From: CAVSQX01 sp963730225
Lineage (GTDB): Bacteria > Planctomycetota > Phycisphaerae > Tepidisphaerales > Tepidisphaeraceae
Assembly (NCBI GenBank): GCA_963730225.1
Contig: CAVSQX010000005.1
Coordinates: 62,001 to 126,000, forward strand
Direction: 5' to 3'
Length of the DNA stretch: 64,000 bases
Part shown: positions 1 through 6,977 of the stretch, one piece after another
Numbering within the stretch: the stretch's first letter is position 1
Layout: every line of letters starts with the position of its first letter
The notes under the pieces: model-generated
The model's database searches: none
Told to the model about the DNA's origin: nothing
What the model saw: only the letters and a program-made list of their open reading frames with translations
Program-made: the position numbers and the translations under genes

Positions 1-270
1 ATCAAGCTGAAGCGCCGACGGCTCGGGGGTGAAGATCTGATGCTCGCGACAGTATTCCATCAGGCGCTGGCGGAATTCCTCCTGGCTCGAACCCCATCGG
101 ACGCCCAGGCCTTTGCGCCAGGAAAGCAGCGCCTGGCCAAACCCCACCGCAAATTGTTCGACTTTTACACCCGCCCATTTTGCAGCCAAAAAGTGCCCCA
201 GCTCGTGGAAGAAAATCACGAAGCCGAACCCGAAGGCCAGCAGAAGCACGTTGCTGATGGAAGAAAACAT
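1..270 (-). CDS. rseP: RIP metalloprotease RseP, N-terminal part (runs off the window)
   Basis: Site-2 intramembrane zinc protease that cleaves anti-sigma factors within the inner membrane. Only the first 90 residues are present; the gene continues past base 1. A hydrophobic first segment (about residues 7-21) runs into HELGH at residues 22-26, the zinc-binding and catalytic HExxH motif, followed by a second conserved stretch (VKVEQFAVGFG) typical of RseP. The ATG at 270 is the only start that puts HELGH at the usual distance from the N-terminus. It lies downstream of dxr on the same strand, the order found in many bacteria. The PDZ domains and the second metal-binding motif would lie outside the window. 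Confidence 0.9.
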   Translation of the reverse strand, partial: MFSSISNVLLLAFGFGFVIFFHELGHFLAAKWAGVKVEQFAVGFGQALLSWRKGLGVRWGSSQEEFRQRLMEYCREHQIFTPEPSALQLD

Positions 271-302
271 GCGGGAAGCTCTAAAACCACCTGACTCATG
301 CG

Positions 303-362
303 ACGTTTAGCGGCCGCACTTGTGCGGCACTGCGACACGCCGCACAAGTGCGGCCGTTAAAC
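303..362. repeat. Long palindrome of two head-to-head GTTTAGC-type repeats
   Basis: A 25-base arm begins CGTTTAGCGGCCGC and returns as its inverted copy after the ten-base spacer ACTGCGACAC, with a single mismatch. Each arm also holds its own hairpin (GCCGCAC, TT, GTGCGGC). It fills the gap between dxr and rseP. The GTTTAGC head followed by a GC-rich hairpin recurs at 1567, 9621, 23878 and 60605. It has no T-run, so it is a dispersed palindromic repeat rather than a canonical terminator. Confidence 0.8.
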
Positions 363-383
363 GTGCATGCAAGTCCTCGGACC

Positions 384-1548
384 TCATACAATGGATCCTG
401 CGACGAGCTGCGTAACAACGCCGTGCGCCGACGCGTCCGCTTTCAGCAGATCGTCCAACGAAGGCTGCTGCTGCACATCGTGACGGGCGATTGTAAGCTC
501 CACAAGCCGGGAAATCTCGCCAAAGGAAATCTTTCCGGACGTGAAAGCCGCCACCGCCGCCTCATTGGCGGCATTCATCACCGCCCCGGCCGTTCCTCCC
601 TTGCCAGCCACCTCGTACGCCAGCCGCAGGGCGGGGAATCGCTCCATGTCCGGCGGCTCAAAATGCAGGTCGAAACTCCGCGTCAAATCCAGCCGCCGGC
701 TGATCCCCTCCCGCCGGTGCGGCCAGGTGAGCGGCATACTGAATCGGCGTTCGCATGTCCGGCGGGCTCAGCTGCGCGATCACCGAACCATCCACAAATT
801 CCACCATCGAATGCACCACCGATTCCGGATGAATCACGATCTGCACTTTCTGCGGCGGAAGATCGAACAACCAGCACGCCTCGATCAGCTCCAGCGCCTT
901 GTTGAACATCGTGGCCGAATCGATGGTGATTTTTCCGCCCATCTTCCAAGTCGGATGGTTCATCGCATCGGCCAGCGTGGCGTTTTGAATCTGTTGCGGC
1001 GTCGCGGTGCGAAACGGTCCGCCGCTGGCGGTGAGAATCACGCGGCGAATTTCGTCGCCGCGGCCACATTGCATCGCCTGAAACACCGCCGAGTGCTCGG
1101 AATCGACCGGGATCAGTTTAACATTTTTCTTTTTTGCCAGCGGAATCAGCAGGCTGCCGGCGCAGACCAGCGATTCTTTGTTGGCCAGCGCCAGCGTTTT
1201 GCCGGATTCGATGGTCGCCAGCGCCGCCGGCAGGCCCGCCGAGCCGACGACCGCCGAAAGAACCAGATCGATTTCCTCCCGGCGGATCATCTCCGCCAGG
1301 CCGTTGGCTCCCGAGTAAATCCGCGCGGCGTCGCCGTTGAGCAGCGGCGAAATCTGCTGGGCCGATCGATCATCGGAAACACAAATCGCCGCCGGCCGAT
1401 GCCGGCGAACCTGATGCAGCAATTTGTCGATCTGTTGATGGGCCGAGAGCGCTGCCACTGTGCAGGACGATCCCAGATGTTCGACGACTTCCAATGCGCT
1501 GCATCCGATCGAGCCGGTCGAACCGAGAATGGCGATGCGTTGACTCAC
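384..1548 (-). CDS. dxr: 1-deoxy-D-xylulose 5-phosphate reductoisomerase, frame interrupted
   Basis: Converts 1-deoxyxylulose 5-phosphate to 2-C-methylerythritol 4-phosphate with NADPH, an early step of the MEP isoprenoid pathway. The N-terminus has the Rossmann motif ILGSTGSIG (residues 7-15), then ALANKESLV, the metal and substrate region PVDSEHSAVFQ, ILTASGGPFR and HPTWKMGGKITIDSATM, all intact. After PDMRTPIQYA, near base 733, the frame breaks; the C-terminal part (LTWPHRR to NAANEAAVAAF) continues in the next frame to a stop at 384. Removing one G from GCGGC at 731-735 restores a normal protein of 387 residues, the usual family length. A single-base sequencing error is more likely than true loss, because the pathway is normally essential and both halves are well conserved. 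Confidence 0.88.
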
Positions 1549-1566
1549 GAAAGCGGTTGATGCGAC

Positions 1567-1597
1567 GGTTTAGCGCCGCCCCGCAGGGGCGGGCGGG
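1567..1597 (+). repeat. Palindromic repeat with GTTTAGC head
   Basis: GGTTTAGCG followed by a GC-rich hairpin (CCGCCCC, GCA, GGGGCGG) in the 54-base gap between dxr and the STAS gene. Same head and architecture as the copy inside the deacetylase gene at 9621. There is no T-run on either side. Confidence 0.7.
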
Positions 1598-1602
1598 ATC
1601 AT

Positions 1603-1959
1603 TCAATTCGGCAACACCTTGATTGCTTCCTTCTGGCTCGGCTTGATCTTCAGCACCCGATCCAATCGCGTGATCTTCAAAAGCTCCATCAATTTCGGAC
1701 CGACGGCGCAAAGCACCAAACTCGTATGCGGAAGCTTGGAGAGTTTTTTGTTCAAGGTCAAAATAATTCCGATGGCCTGGCTGGAGATGTATTCCACCTG
1801 CTCGAAATCCAGGCAAATCAAGCGGCGATCCTCAGCATCCACGAGCCGGTAAACAGCCTGTCCGATTTGCTCGAGCAGGACCGGGTCCATCAGCGATGCG
1901 GTGCGAAATTGAACGACGGTGTATTTCTCGATCGGCTGAATCGTCAACGGCAAGTCCAT
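1603..1959 (-). CDS. STAS-domain protein, anti-sigma factor antagonist type
   Basis: A single STAS domain of 118 residues, the size of SpoIIAA and RsbV. These proteins bind and release anti-sigma or switch kinases according to the phosphorylation of one serine. The conserved loop reads EYISSQAIG, so one of the paired serines (residue 59 or 60) occupies the phosphorylation site, although the usual Asp before it is replaced by Ile. The ATG at 1959 is preferred over two TTG codons just upstream. No partner kinase or sigma factor is adjacent. The gene diverges from the coproheme decarboxylase-like gene across a 73-base promoter region. A second STAS protein is encoded in the pilus operon at 36537. 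Confidence 0.8.
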   Translation of the reverse strand: MDLPLTIQPIEKYTVVQFRTASLMDPVLLEQIGQAVYRLVDAEDRRLICLDFEQVEYISSQAIGIILTLNKKLSKLPHTSLVLCAVGPKLMELLKITRLDRVLKIKPSQKEAIKVLPN

Positions 1960-2019
1960 CAACAAAGAATGCCACGGATCGCGCGGGTTCGCAAGCGGGG
2001 ACTTTCCGCCGCTGCGGCG

Positions 2020-2025
2020 TATAAT
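2020..2025 (+). promoter_or_regulatory. -10 hexamer of a leaderless promoter
   Basis: A perfect TATAAT ends seven bases before the ATG at 2033, so transcription should begin at or within a base of the start codon. No Shine-Dalgarno sequence is present. No convincing -35 element is seen 17 bases upstream. Confidence 0.6.
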
Positions 2026-2032
2026 CCCTGAA

Positions 2033-2764
2033 ATGAGCCAGATTCAATCCGAGCCCAAGCCCGCATCCGCGGCCCCGGTGGTGCAGCGGCAGTTCGTCAG
2101 CTTCGCCTTTTTCAAGCTCGAGGCGGCCCTGCGGCGACTTTCCGCAGGCGAGAAGGCGGAGGCGCGCAGCGAATTCCTCCAGCTCTTCGAGCAACCGCAG
2201 TCGGGGTTGATTTGCCTGTCGTACAGCACCGTCGCGCTTCGGCCCGACGCCGATTTTCTGCTGTGGCGCATCAGTCAAACCAGCGATGATTTCCAAACTC
2301 AATCCCAGCGGATCAACAAAACCCGCCTGGGCGCGTATCTGACGAACCCGCATTCATTCCTGTCGATGACCAAGCGCAGCATGTACATCGACAAGGTCGA
2401 TCCCTTCCACACCAGCGAAAGCCGAACGCATCTCACGCCCGGCAAGCGAAAATTCCTGTTTGTATATCCGTTCGTCAAGACGCGCGATTGGTACTTGCTG
2501 CCGCTGGAAAAACGGCAGGAGATCATGGACGCGCACATCAAAGTCGGCAACGAATTTCCGTCGGTGAAGCTGAACACCACCTATAGCTTCGGGCTGGACG
2601 ACCAGGAATTTGTGGTGGCGTTCGAGACGGATCAGCCCAAGGATTTTCTCGATCTGGTGATGAAGCTGCGGGAAACGCAAAGCAGCAAATACACGCTGCG
2701 CGACACGCCGATTTTTTCCTGCGTGCAGATGCCGATGGATAAAATTCTCGATCAGCTTTTTTGA
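2033..2764 (+). CDS. chdC: Coproheme decarboxylase / chlorite dismutase family protein (HemQ type)
   Basis: The family includes HemQ/ChdC, which makes protoheme from coproheme with hydrogen peroxide in the coproporphyrin-dependent pathway, and chlorite dismutases. The 243 residues carry the ChdC hallmarks: FLFVYPFVKTRDWYLLP (141-157), where Tyr145 aligns with the catalytic tyrosine, then MDAHIKVG, where His168 aligns with the proximal heme ligand, then a C-terminal MKLRETQSSKYTLRDTP stretch. The region after His168 (GNEFPSV) departs from the usual GRxY wording. Length fits the family. The mRNA appears leaderless. The M20 gene follows 12 bases downstream on the same strand, probably cotranscribed. 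The ChdC role is inferred from the Tyr/His pattern; chlorite dismutase activity is less likely. Confidence 0.82.
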   Translation: MSQIQSEPKPASAAPVVQRQFVSFAFFKLEAALRRLSAGEKAEARSEFLQLFEQPQSGLICLSYSTVALRPDADFLLWRISQTSDDFQTQSQRINKTRLGAYLTNPHSFLSMTKRSMYIDKVDPFHTSESRTHLTPGKRKFLFVYPFVKTRDWYLLPLEKRQEIMDAHIKVGNEFPSVKLNTTYSFGLDDQEFVVAFETDQPKDFLDLVMKLRETQSSKYTLRDTPIFSCVQMPMDKILDQLF

Positions 2765-2776
2765 AGCGGACATGCG

Positions 2777-3964
2777 ATGACGGTGGATTCCGTGGTGGAA
2801 AAGTTCGGTCCGATGGCCGTGGAGCTGCGGCATCGGCTGCACCGGATTCCGGAGTTGATGTACGAGGAACACAAGACCGCCGCGGAGATTCGCGCGGAAT
2901 TGAAACGCCTGGGAATTGAATTCACCGCTGATGTAGCCGACGCCCCCACGGCCACGATGGCGACGCTCGGGCCCGACGGCAAGCCGTGCATCGCGCTGCG
3001 AGCCGACATCGACGCCCTGCCGATCCAGGAAAACACGGGCCTCCCGTACGCCAGCATTCATGCGGGAAAAATGCACGCCTGCGGGCACGACGGCCATGCG
3101 GCCACGCTGCTGGGCGTTGCCGCCGCCCTCAAGGCGATGTCGTCGGAGCTTCCGCTGCGCGTGAAGTTGATCTGGCAGCCCGCCGAAGAAGGCGGCGCGG
3201 GGGCGGCGCGGTTGGTGAGCGCGGGAGTTCTGGACGGCCGCATCGGGCCGAAAGTCGATGCCATTTTCGGTCTGCACGGCTGGCCGGGGCTGAAAATCGG
3301 CACGATCGCCACCAAGCCCGGCGAGCTTCTGGCCGCCACCGACAATTTTGAAGCGACGTTCATCGGCCAGGGATGCCACGGCGCGTTTCCGCATCTGGGA
3401 CGCGATCCGATCGTCGCCGCCTGCGAGGCGGTCACGAACCTCCAGCAGTGTGTCAGCCGTGAGTTCGATCCGACCGAGTCGGCGGTGGTCACGGTCGGCA
3501 TCATTCGCGGCGGCACCGCGACCAACATCATTCCCGATCGCGCCGTCATCGAAGGAACCGCGCGAACTCTGAGCGAACCGTCCCGCAAAAAAATCGCCGG
3601 CGCGATCCGCCGGCGCTGCCAGGCGATCGCCGCCGCCGGCGATTGCACCTTGGAATTTCAATGGCTCGACGGATATCCCCCCACCGTCAACGATCCGAAG
3701 ATGGCGGAGTTGGTAGCTAAAACCGCCAAGGCCGTTTTCGGCGGCGAAATATATTTCCCCGTTCCGCGCCCGTGCATGGGGGGAGAAGATTTCGCGTACT
3801 ACCTGGAAAAAATACCGGGATGCTTTTTTCTCGTCGGCGTCGACAGCCCAGACGAGACCGACAGCCCGTCGCTGCACACGGACCGCTACAACTTCTCCGA
3901 CGGCGCGGTCGGCATTGGAATGCGAATGTTCTTGGAATTGGTGCTTCGGTTCTCAGACCTCTGA
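2777..3964 (+). CDS. M20 family amidohydrolase (hippurate / N-acyl amino acid hydrolase type)
   Basis: A di-metal amidohydrolase of peptidase family M20, subfamily D, which removes acyl groups from amino acids or hydrolyses similar amides. Visible motifs: RADIDALPIQE (75-85); HACGHDGHAATLLG (100-113) with metal and catalytic residues Cys102, His104 and Asp105; WQPAEEGGAGA (133-143) with the catalytic Glu pair; and a C-terminal MGGEDFAYYLEKIPG motif that supplies the last ligands. Its 395 residues match the family. It has no signal peptide, so it is cytoplasmic. Its 3' end overlaps the convergent lysine-rich gene by 12 bases. The exact substrate cannot be told; indole-acetyl-amino acid or hippurate hydrolase names would be equally consistent. 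Confidence 0.88.
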   Translation: MTVDSVVEKFGPMAVELRHRLHRIPELMYEEHKTAAEIRAELKRLGIEFTADVADAPTATMATLGPDGKPCIALRADIDALPIQENTGLPYASIHAGKMHACGHDGHAATLLGVAAALKAMSSELPLRVKLIWQPAEEGGAGAARLVSAGVLDGRIGPKVDAIFGLHGWPGLKIGTIATKPGELLAATDNFEATFIGQGCHGAFPHLGRDPIVAACEAVTNLQQCVSREFDPTESAVVTVGIIRGGTATNIIPDRAVIEGTARTLSEPSRKKIAGAIRRRCQAIAAAGDCTLEFQWLDGYPPTVNDPKMAELVAKTAKAVFGGEIYFPVPRPCMGGEDFAYYLEKIPGCFFLVGVDSPDETDSPSLHTDRYNFSDGAVGIGMRMFLELVLRFSDL

Positions 3965-4330
3965 GTCCAGGTCTTCTTCATCCGTTTCGGACGGCTCGTC
4001 TTCGGAAGAGAAGGCCGCCTCCATGGTTCCGACGACAGCGCCCGCTGCTCCACCGACGAATCCAGCGACCGATTCGGCAAACGGAGCGGCTTTTTCGGTC
4101 GCCATCGCCGCCGCGTCGACGACATGACTCGCCGCCTTCTTGAATTGTCCCGGCGCTGCCGCCATCTTTTTCTTAATCACGGTGCGGGCCTTGCGAGCGG
4201 TTTTTTTCGCCTTCCGCTCAATGGCCTTCTTTTTCGCTTTCACCTTCGCCATTATCCGCTTGGGAGCGGCCTTCTTTTTGGCCTTTTTGGCCTTTTTGGC
4301 GGGTTGCTTTTTTGCTTTGGTTTTAGCCAT
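3953..4330 (-). CDS. Lysine-rich histone H1-like protein with acidic tail
   Basis: A 125-residue protein. The first 70 residues are dominated by Lys and Ala (runs such as KKQPAKKAKKAKKKAAPK and KARTVIKKK), resembling the C-terminal tail of histone H1 and bacterial H1-like DNA-binding proteins. A short Gly/Ala-rich hydrophobic stretch (AGFVGGAAGAVVGTM) follows, then an acidic tail (SSEDEPSETDEEDLDSEV). The ATG at 4330 follows AGGAGAATCG, a good Shine-Dalgarno, so the longer upstream frame is not used. DNA compaction by the basic half is plausible. The Gly/Ala helix and acidic tail are not part of typical histone-like proteins; membrane association or self-inhibition is speculation. The gene overlaps the M20 gene tail to tail. 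Confidence 0.75.
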   Translation of the reverse strand: MAKTKAKKQPAKKAKKAKKKAAPKRIMAKVKAKKKAIERKAKKTARKARTVIKKKMAAAPGQFKKAASHVVDAAAMATEKAAPFAESVAGFVGGAAGAVVGTMEAAFSSEDEPSETDEEDLDSEV

Positions 4331-4423
4331 CGATTCTCCTGTGAATGGTCTGCCGGTCCTTGTACCCGATTTGCGGGTCAAAGTTGACAACATTCAAGAT
4401 TTTGCGACAGAAAGCGAAGAGAT

Positions 4424-4501
4424 GGCCTATTGCCTATTTCCTATTGAAGGAGAAGACGCCGCATTTCAATTGGAAATAGGCAATAGGCAATTGGCAATTT
4501 C
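4424..4501. repeat. Palindrome of TTGCCTA heptads (copy A)
   Basis: The left arm (4424-4448) is built of TTGCCTA and TTTCCTA units. The right arm (4464-4501) is its inverted counterpart, AATAGGCAATAGGC, extended by further units. The arms match at about 23 of 24 positions around a 15-base loop. It lies directly after the sulfotransferase stop codon. Other copies are at 15451, 29261 and 51378. Confidence 0.85.
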
Positions 4502-5317
4502 TTAGCTCATCGGCTGATATCCCACTTCCCGCATGACTTTCCCGTATCTCTCCTCCAGCAGGCTCAGCTCTGCATAGCCCATTTCCTGCTGCCAGGAACC
4601 GACCCGTCCGCGGCGGATAAATCGCTCATTTTCGTCGCCCTTTTTGCTCTCGACGCCGAAGCGTTCCTCGGCGGCCCGCATGTTCTCAAACCGCGATGCT
4701 TCGATCGCCGATTCGACCCTGGCCGGCGAGCAACGAAGGCCGACAAACTCGATCAGGCGATCCAGGCAAGCGGGCAAATCCTGATGCAATTGCTCGTAGG
4801 TCAAAAGCAGCAGCTTCGGATGCCGCCGCGGCAGCAGCCATCCGGCGACGTGCTGATCCCATTCGCAAGGCCAATGACCCTGCCCGACGAACTGTCCCAG
4901 CGAAAGATTATCTTTCCTGTCCAGGAATTTCTGGTAGTGCCAATACGAAACCATCGTGTCGCGCGGATCGCGCAGGATGTAGACGACTCTGGGCAGGCGC
5001 TGATCGCAGGCCGCATGACACAAAAAGAATCTCGGTTCCGCGAGCTTCGCATACATGGCCAGCGATCCACCTTGCGTGTAGGCCAGGTTCACATCGGGCA
5101 CAAACTGGTGGAACGCGTCAAGCCCCATCGGCTCGCGCTGGGGGGTAGCGGCGGTGAGTTGCGCCAGAAGATATCCCAACCACGTCGCGCCGGATTTGGG
5201 ATAACTACAGATGAACACATCCGACGGTCGCATCGTGGCGTAGAAATCGGTGCGATCGCGAGTTCGGGCTCCCTCAGGCTGCGCGTCCACCGCGCAATTG
5301 GATTCGGTCTGCATCAT
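4502..5317 (-). CDS. Sulfotransferase domain protein
   Basis: Transfers sulfuryl groups from PAPS to an acceptor such as a glycan or lipid. The 5'-phosphosulfate binding loop is YPKSGATW near residue 39 and the 3'-phosphate motif is RDPRDTMVSYWHY in the middle of the protein; a C-terminal RRGRVGSW segment matches the RKGxxGDW-type motif that closes over PAPS. The ATG at 5317 is chosen because GGAG stands eight bases upstream; a longer frame to 5356 would run into the divergent promoter. At 271 residues it is of normal size. It sits beside hldE and a block of glycosyltransferases, so sulfation of a surface polysaccharide is a reasonable inference. A TTGCCTA palindrome abuts its stop codon. Confidence 0.87.
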   Translation of the reverse strand: MMQTESNCAVDAQPEGARTRDRTDFYATMRPSDVFICSYPKSGATWLGYLLAQLTAATPQREPMGLDAFHQFVPDVNLAYTQGGSLAMYAKLAEPRFFLCHAACDQRLPRVVYILRDPRDTMVSYWHYQKFLDRKDNLSLGQFVGQGHWPCEWDQHVAGWLLPRRHPKLLLLTYEQLHQDLPACLDRLIEFVGLRCSPARVESAIEASRFENMRAAEERFGVESKKGDENERFIRRGRVGSWQQEMGYAELSLLEERYGKVMREVGYQPMS

Positions 5318-5338
5318 TCGGCTATCTCCATCATCCGA

Positions 5339-5394
5339 TTTATCGGACGCTGCCACGATCGGGCTTCAGCGAATTTGCCCCTTCGTCCGATAAA
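5339..5394. promoter_or_regulatory. Divergent promoter region with inverted TTTATCGGACG pair
   Basis: Between the divergent sulfotransferase and hldE genes lies a perfect 11-base inverted repeat, TTTATCGGACG at 5339-5349 and CGTCCGATAAA at 5384-5394. Read outward, each arm presents GTCCGATAAA a short distance before a start codon; GATAAA can serve as a -10 hexamer. The same arrangement recurs at 11368-11401. It could be a pair of core promoters or an operator. Confidence 0.5.
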
Positions 5395-5404
5395 ACAAGT
5401 GAGC

Positions 5405-6962
5405 ATGTCCACCAGCCGAAAGATCTGCACCCTGGCCCAATTGCTCGACATCCGCCGCCGCGCCCAAAGCGACGGCAAAACGGTCGTGCACTGTCACGGC
5501 TGTTTCGACATCGTTCATCCGGGGCACGTGCACCATCTGCAATTCGCCAAATCCCTGGGCGAGCTGCTCATCGTCAGCGTCAGCGCCGATCCGCAGGTGA
5601 ACAAGGGAATCAACCGCCCGCTGATTCCCGACGATTTGCGCGGCGAACCTGGCGGCGCTGGAATGCGTCGATTGCGTTTACGTCAGCCCCCATCCCACCG
5701 CCGAGGAAATTCTCGGCCAGCTCAAACCCGATTTGTACGTCAAGGGGCGCGAATACGAGACGAATCACGATCCGCGATTTCTGGCCGAACGCGACATCGT
5801 CGTCAAAAACGGCGGGCGCGTCGTCTTCTCCAGCGGCGACGTGATCTTTTCCTCCACCGCCCTGATCGATTCCCTGAAATGCTCGGAGCTGTTCAACGAC
5901 GAGAAAGTCCGCCGGTTCCGCCAGCAGTGCGATCTTTCCTCCGCCGCGTTGGCCAATCTTCTTCAGCGCTGCCGCGGGAAAAAAATGGTCGTGGTGGGCG
6001 ATTACGTTCTGGATCGCTACCACTTCTGTGATGCCGTCGGCGTCGCCAGCGAAAGCCCGATGATGACGCTGCGATCGCTGGACTGCCGGGAATATGACGG
6101 CGGGGCCGGAATCATCGCCGCCCATCTGTGCGGCCTGGGCGCTGCGACGACGCTGATTACGGCCCTGGCCGACGATGCGGCGGCCACACGCCTTCAGGGG
6201 GCTGGAGTGCAGGTGTGCGCCATTTCACGAATCGGGCCCGTCACCAAGAGCCGGTTCCTCGTCGACGAATCCAAACTTTTCAAACTCGATCAGGGAACCG
6301 TCGCGCCGCTGGATTCGGCCACGCTGGATCAGATCGCCAACCTGATCATCGAGCACTCGACCGACGCCGACGGCGTCGTCTTCGCCGATTTCGGCTACGG
6401 TCTGATCACCGCCCCGTTGCTGGCGCGAGTGCTTCCGATCATCCGCCCGCGCGTGCCGATTCTGACCGCGGATGTCAGCGGGCGACAGAACACGCTGCCT
6501 CTGTTCAAGCGGGTGGACCTTCTCTGCCCGACCGAGCGCGAGGTTCGCCAGACACTGAACAATTTTTCCAGCGGGCTCAACGCCGTGGTGTACGATCTGC
6601 TTCGGCTGACCGACGCGAAAGCCGCTCTGATCACGCTCGGCAAACAGGGCGTGTGCATTTTCGACCAGCAACAACAGACCGCACCCGAGGAATCGTGGGA
6701 TCGCAAGTTGAGAGCGGCGTATTTACCCGCACTGGGGCGCCGGGCGGTTGATCCGCTGGGATGCGGGGACGCGCTGTTGGCCGCTGCCAGCCTGTCATTG
6801 GCCGGCGGCGGTTCGCTTGCGGCCGCGGCGTATCTCGGTTCGCTGGCCGCGGCCATCGAACTTCAGCAACTCGGCAATCGGCCCATCGACGCCGATCAAC
6901 TCCTATCCGCTCTGGATGCTTGGGCAGATTCTCCTTCGCAACACATCCGCCTGGCCTCGTGA
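5405..6962 (+). CDS. hldE: Bifunctional heptose-1-phosphate adenylyltransferase / heptose kinase, domains in reverse order, frame interrupted
   Basis: Makes ADP-heptose for lipopolysaccharide or other glycans: a PfkB-type kinase phosphorylates heptose 7-phosphate at O1 and a nucleotidyltransferase adds AMP. Here the nucleotidyltransferase comes first (HGCFDIVHPGHVHHLQFAK, about residues 30-48, and later LKPDLYVKGREY), followed by the kinase (VVVGDYVLDRY near 195, DGGAGIIAAHLCGLGA, and VDPLGCGDALLAA with the catalytic Asp). In E. coli HldE the order is the opposite. The frame breaks near 5642, where GCGGC replaces an expected GCGC; removing one G joins the two halves into 518 residues. Both halves are otherwise intact, so a sequencing error is likely. 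The start at 5405 has no strong ribosome site. A glycosyltransferase follows 15 bases downstream. Confidence 0.83.
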
Positions 6963-6977
6963 ACCATTGGTGAACCT

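Noticed and set aside
303..362. Palindrome between dxr and rseP as an intrinsic terminator
   Set aside because: No T-run on either side, and the same head and hairpin recur as a dispersed repeat, also inside genes.
541..1560. A 339-codon plus-strand frame over dxr
   Set aside because: Shadow of dxr, whose catalytic and cofactor motifs are clear on the minus strand.
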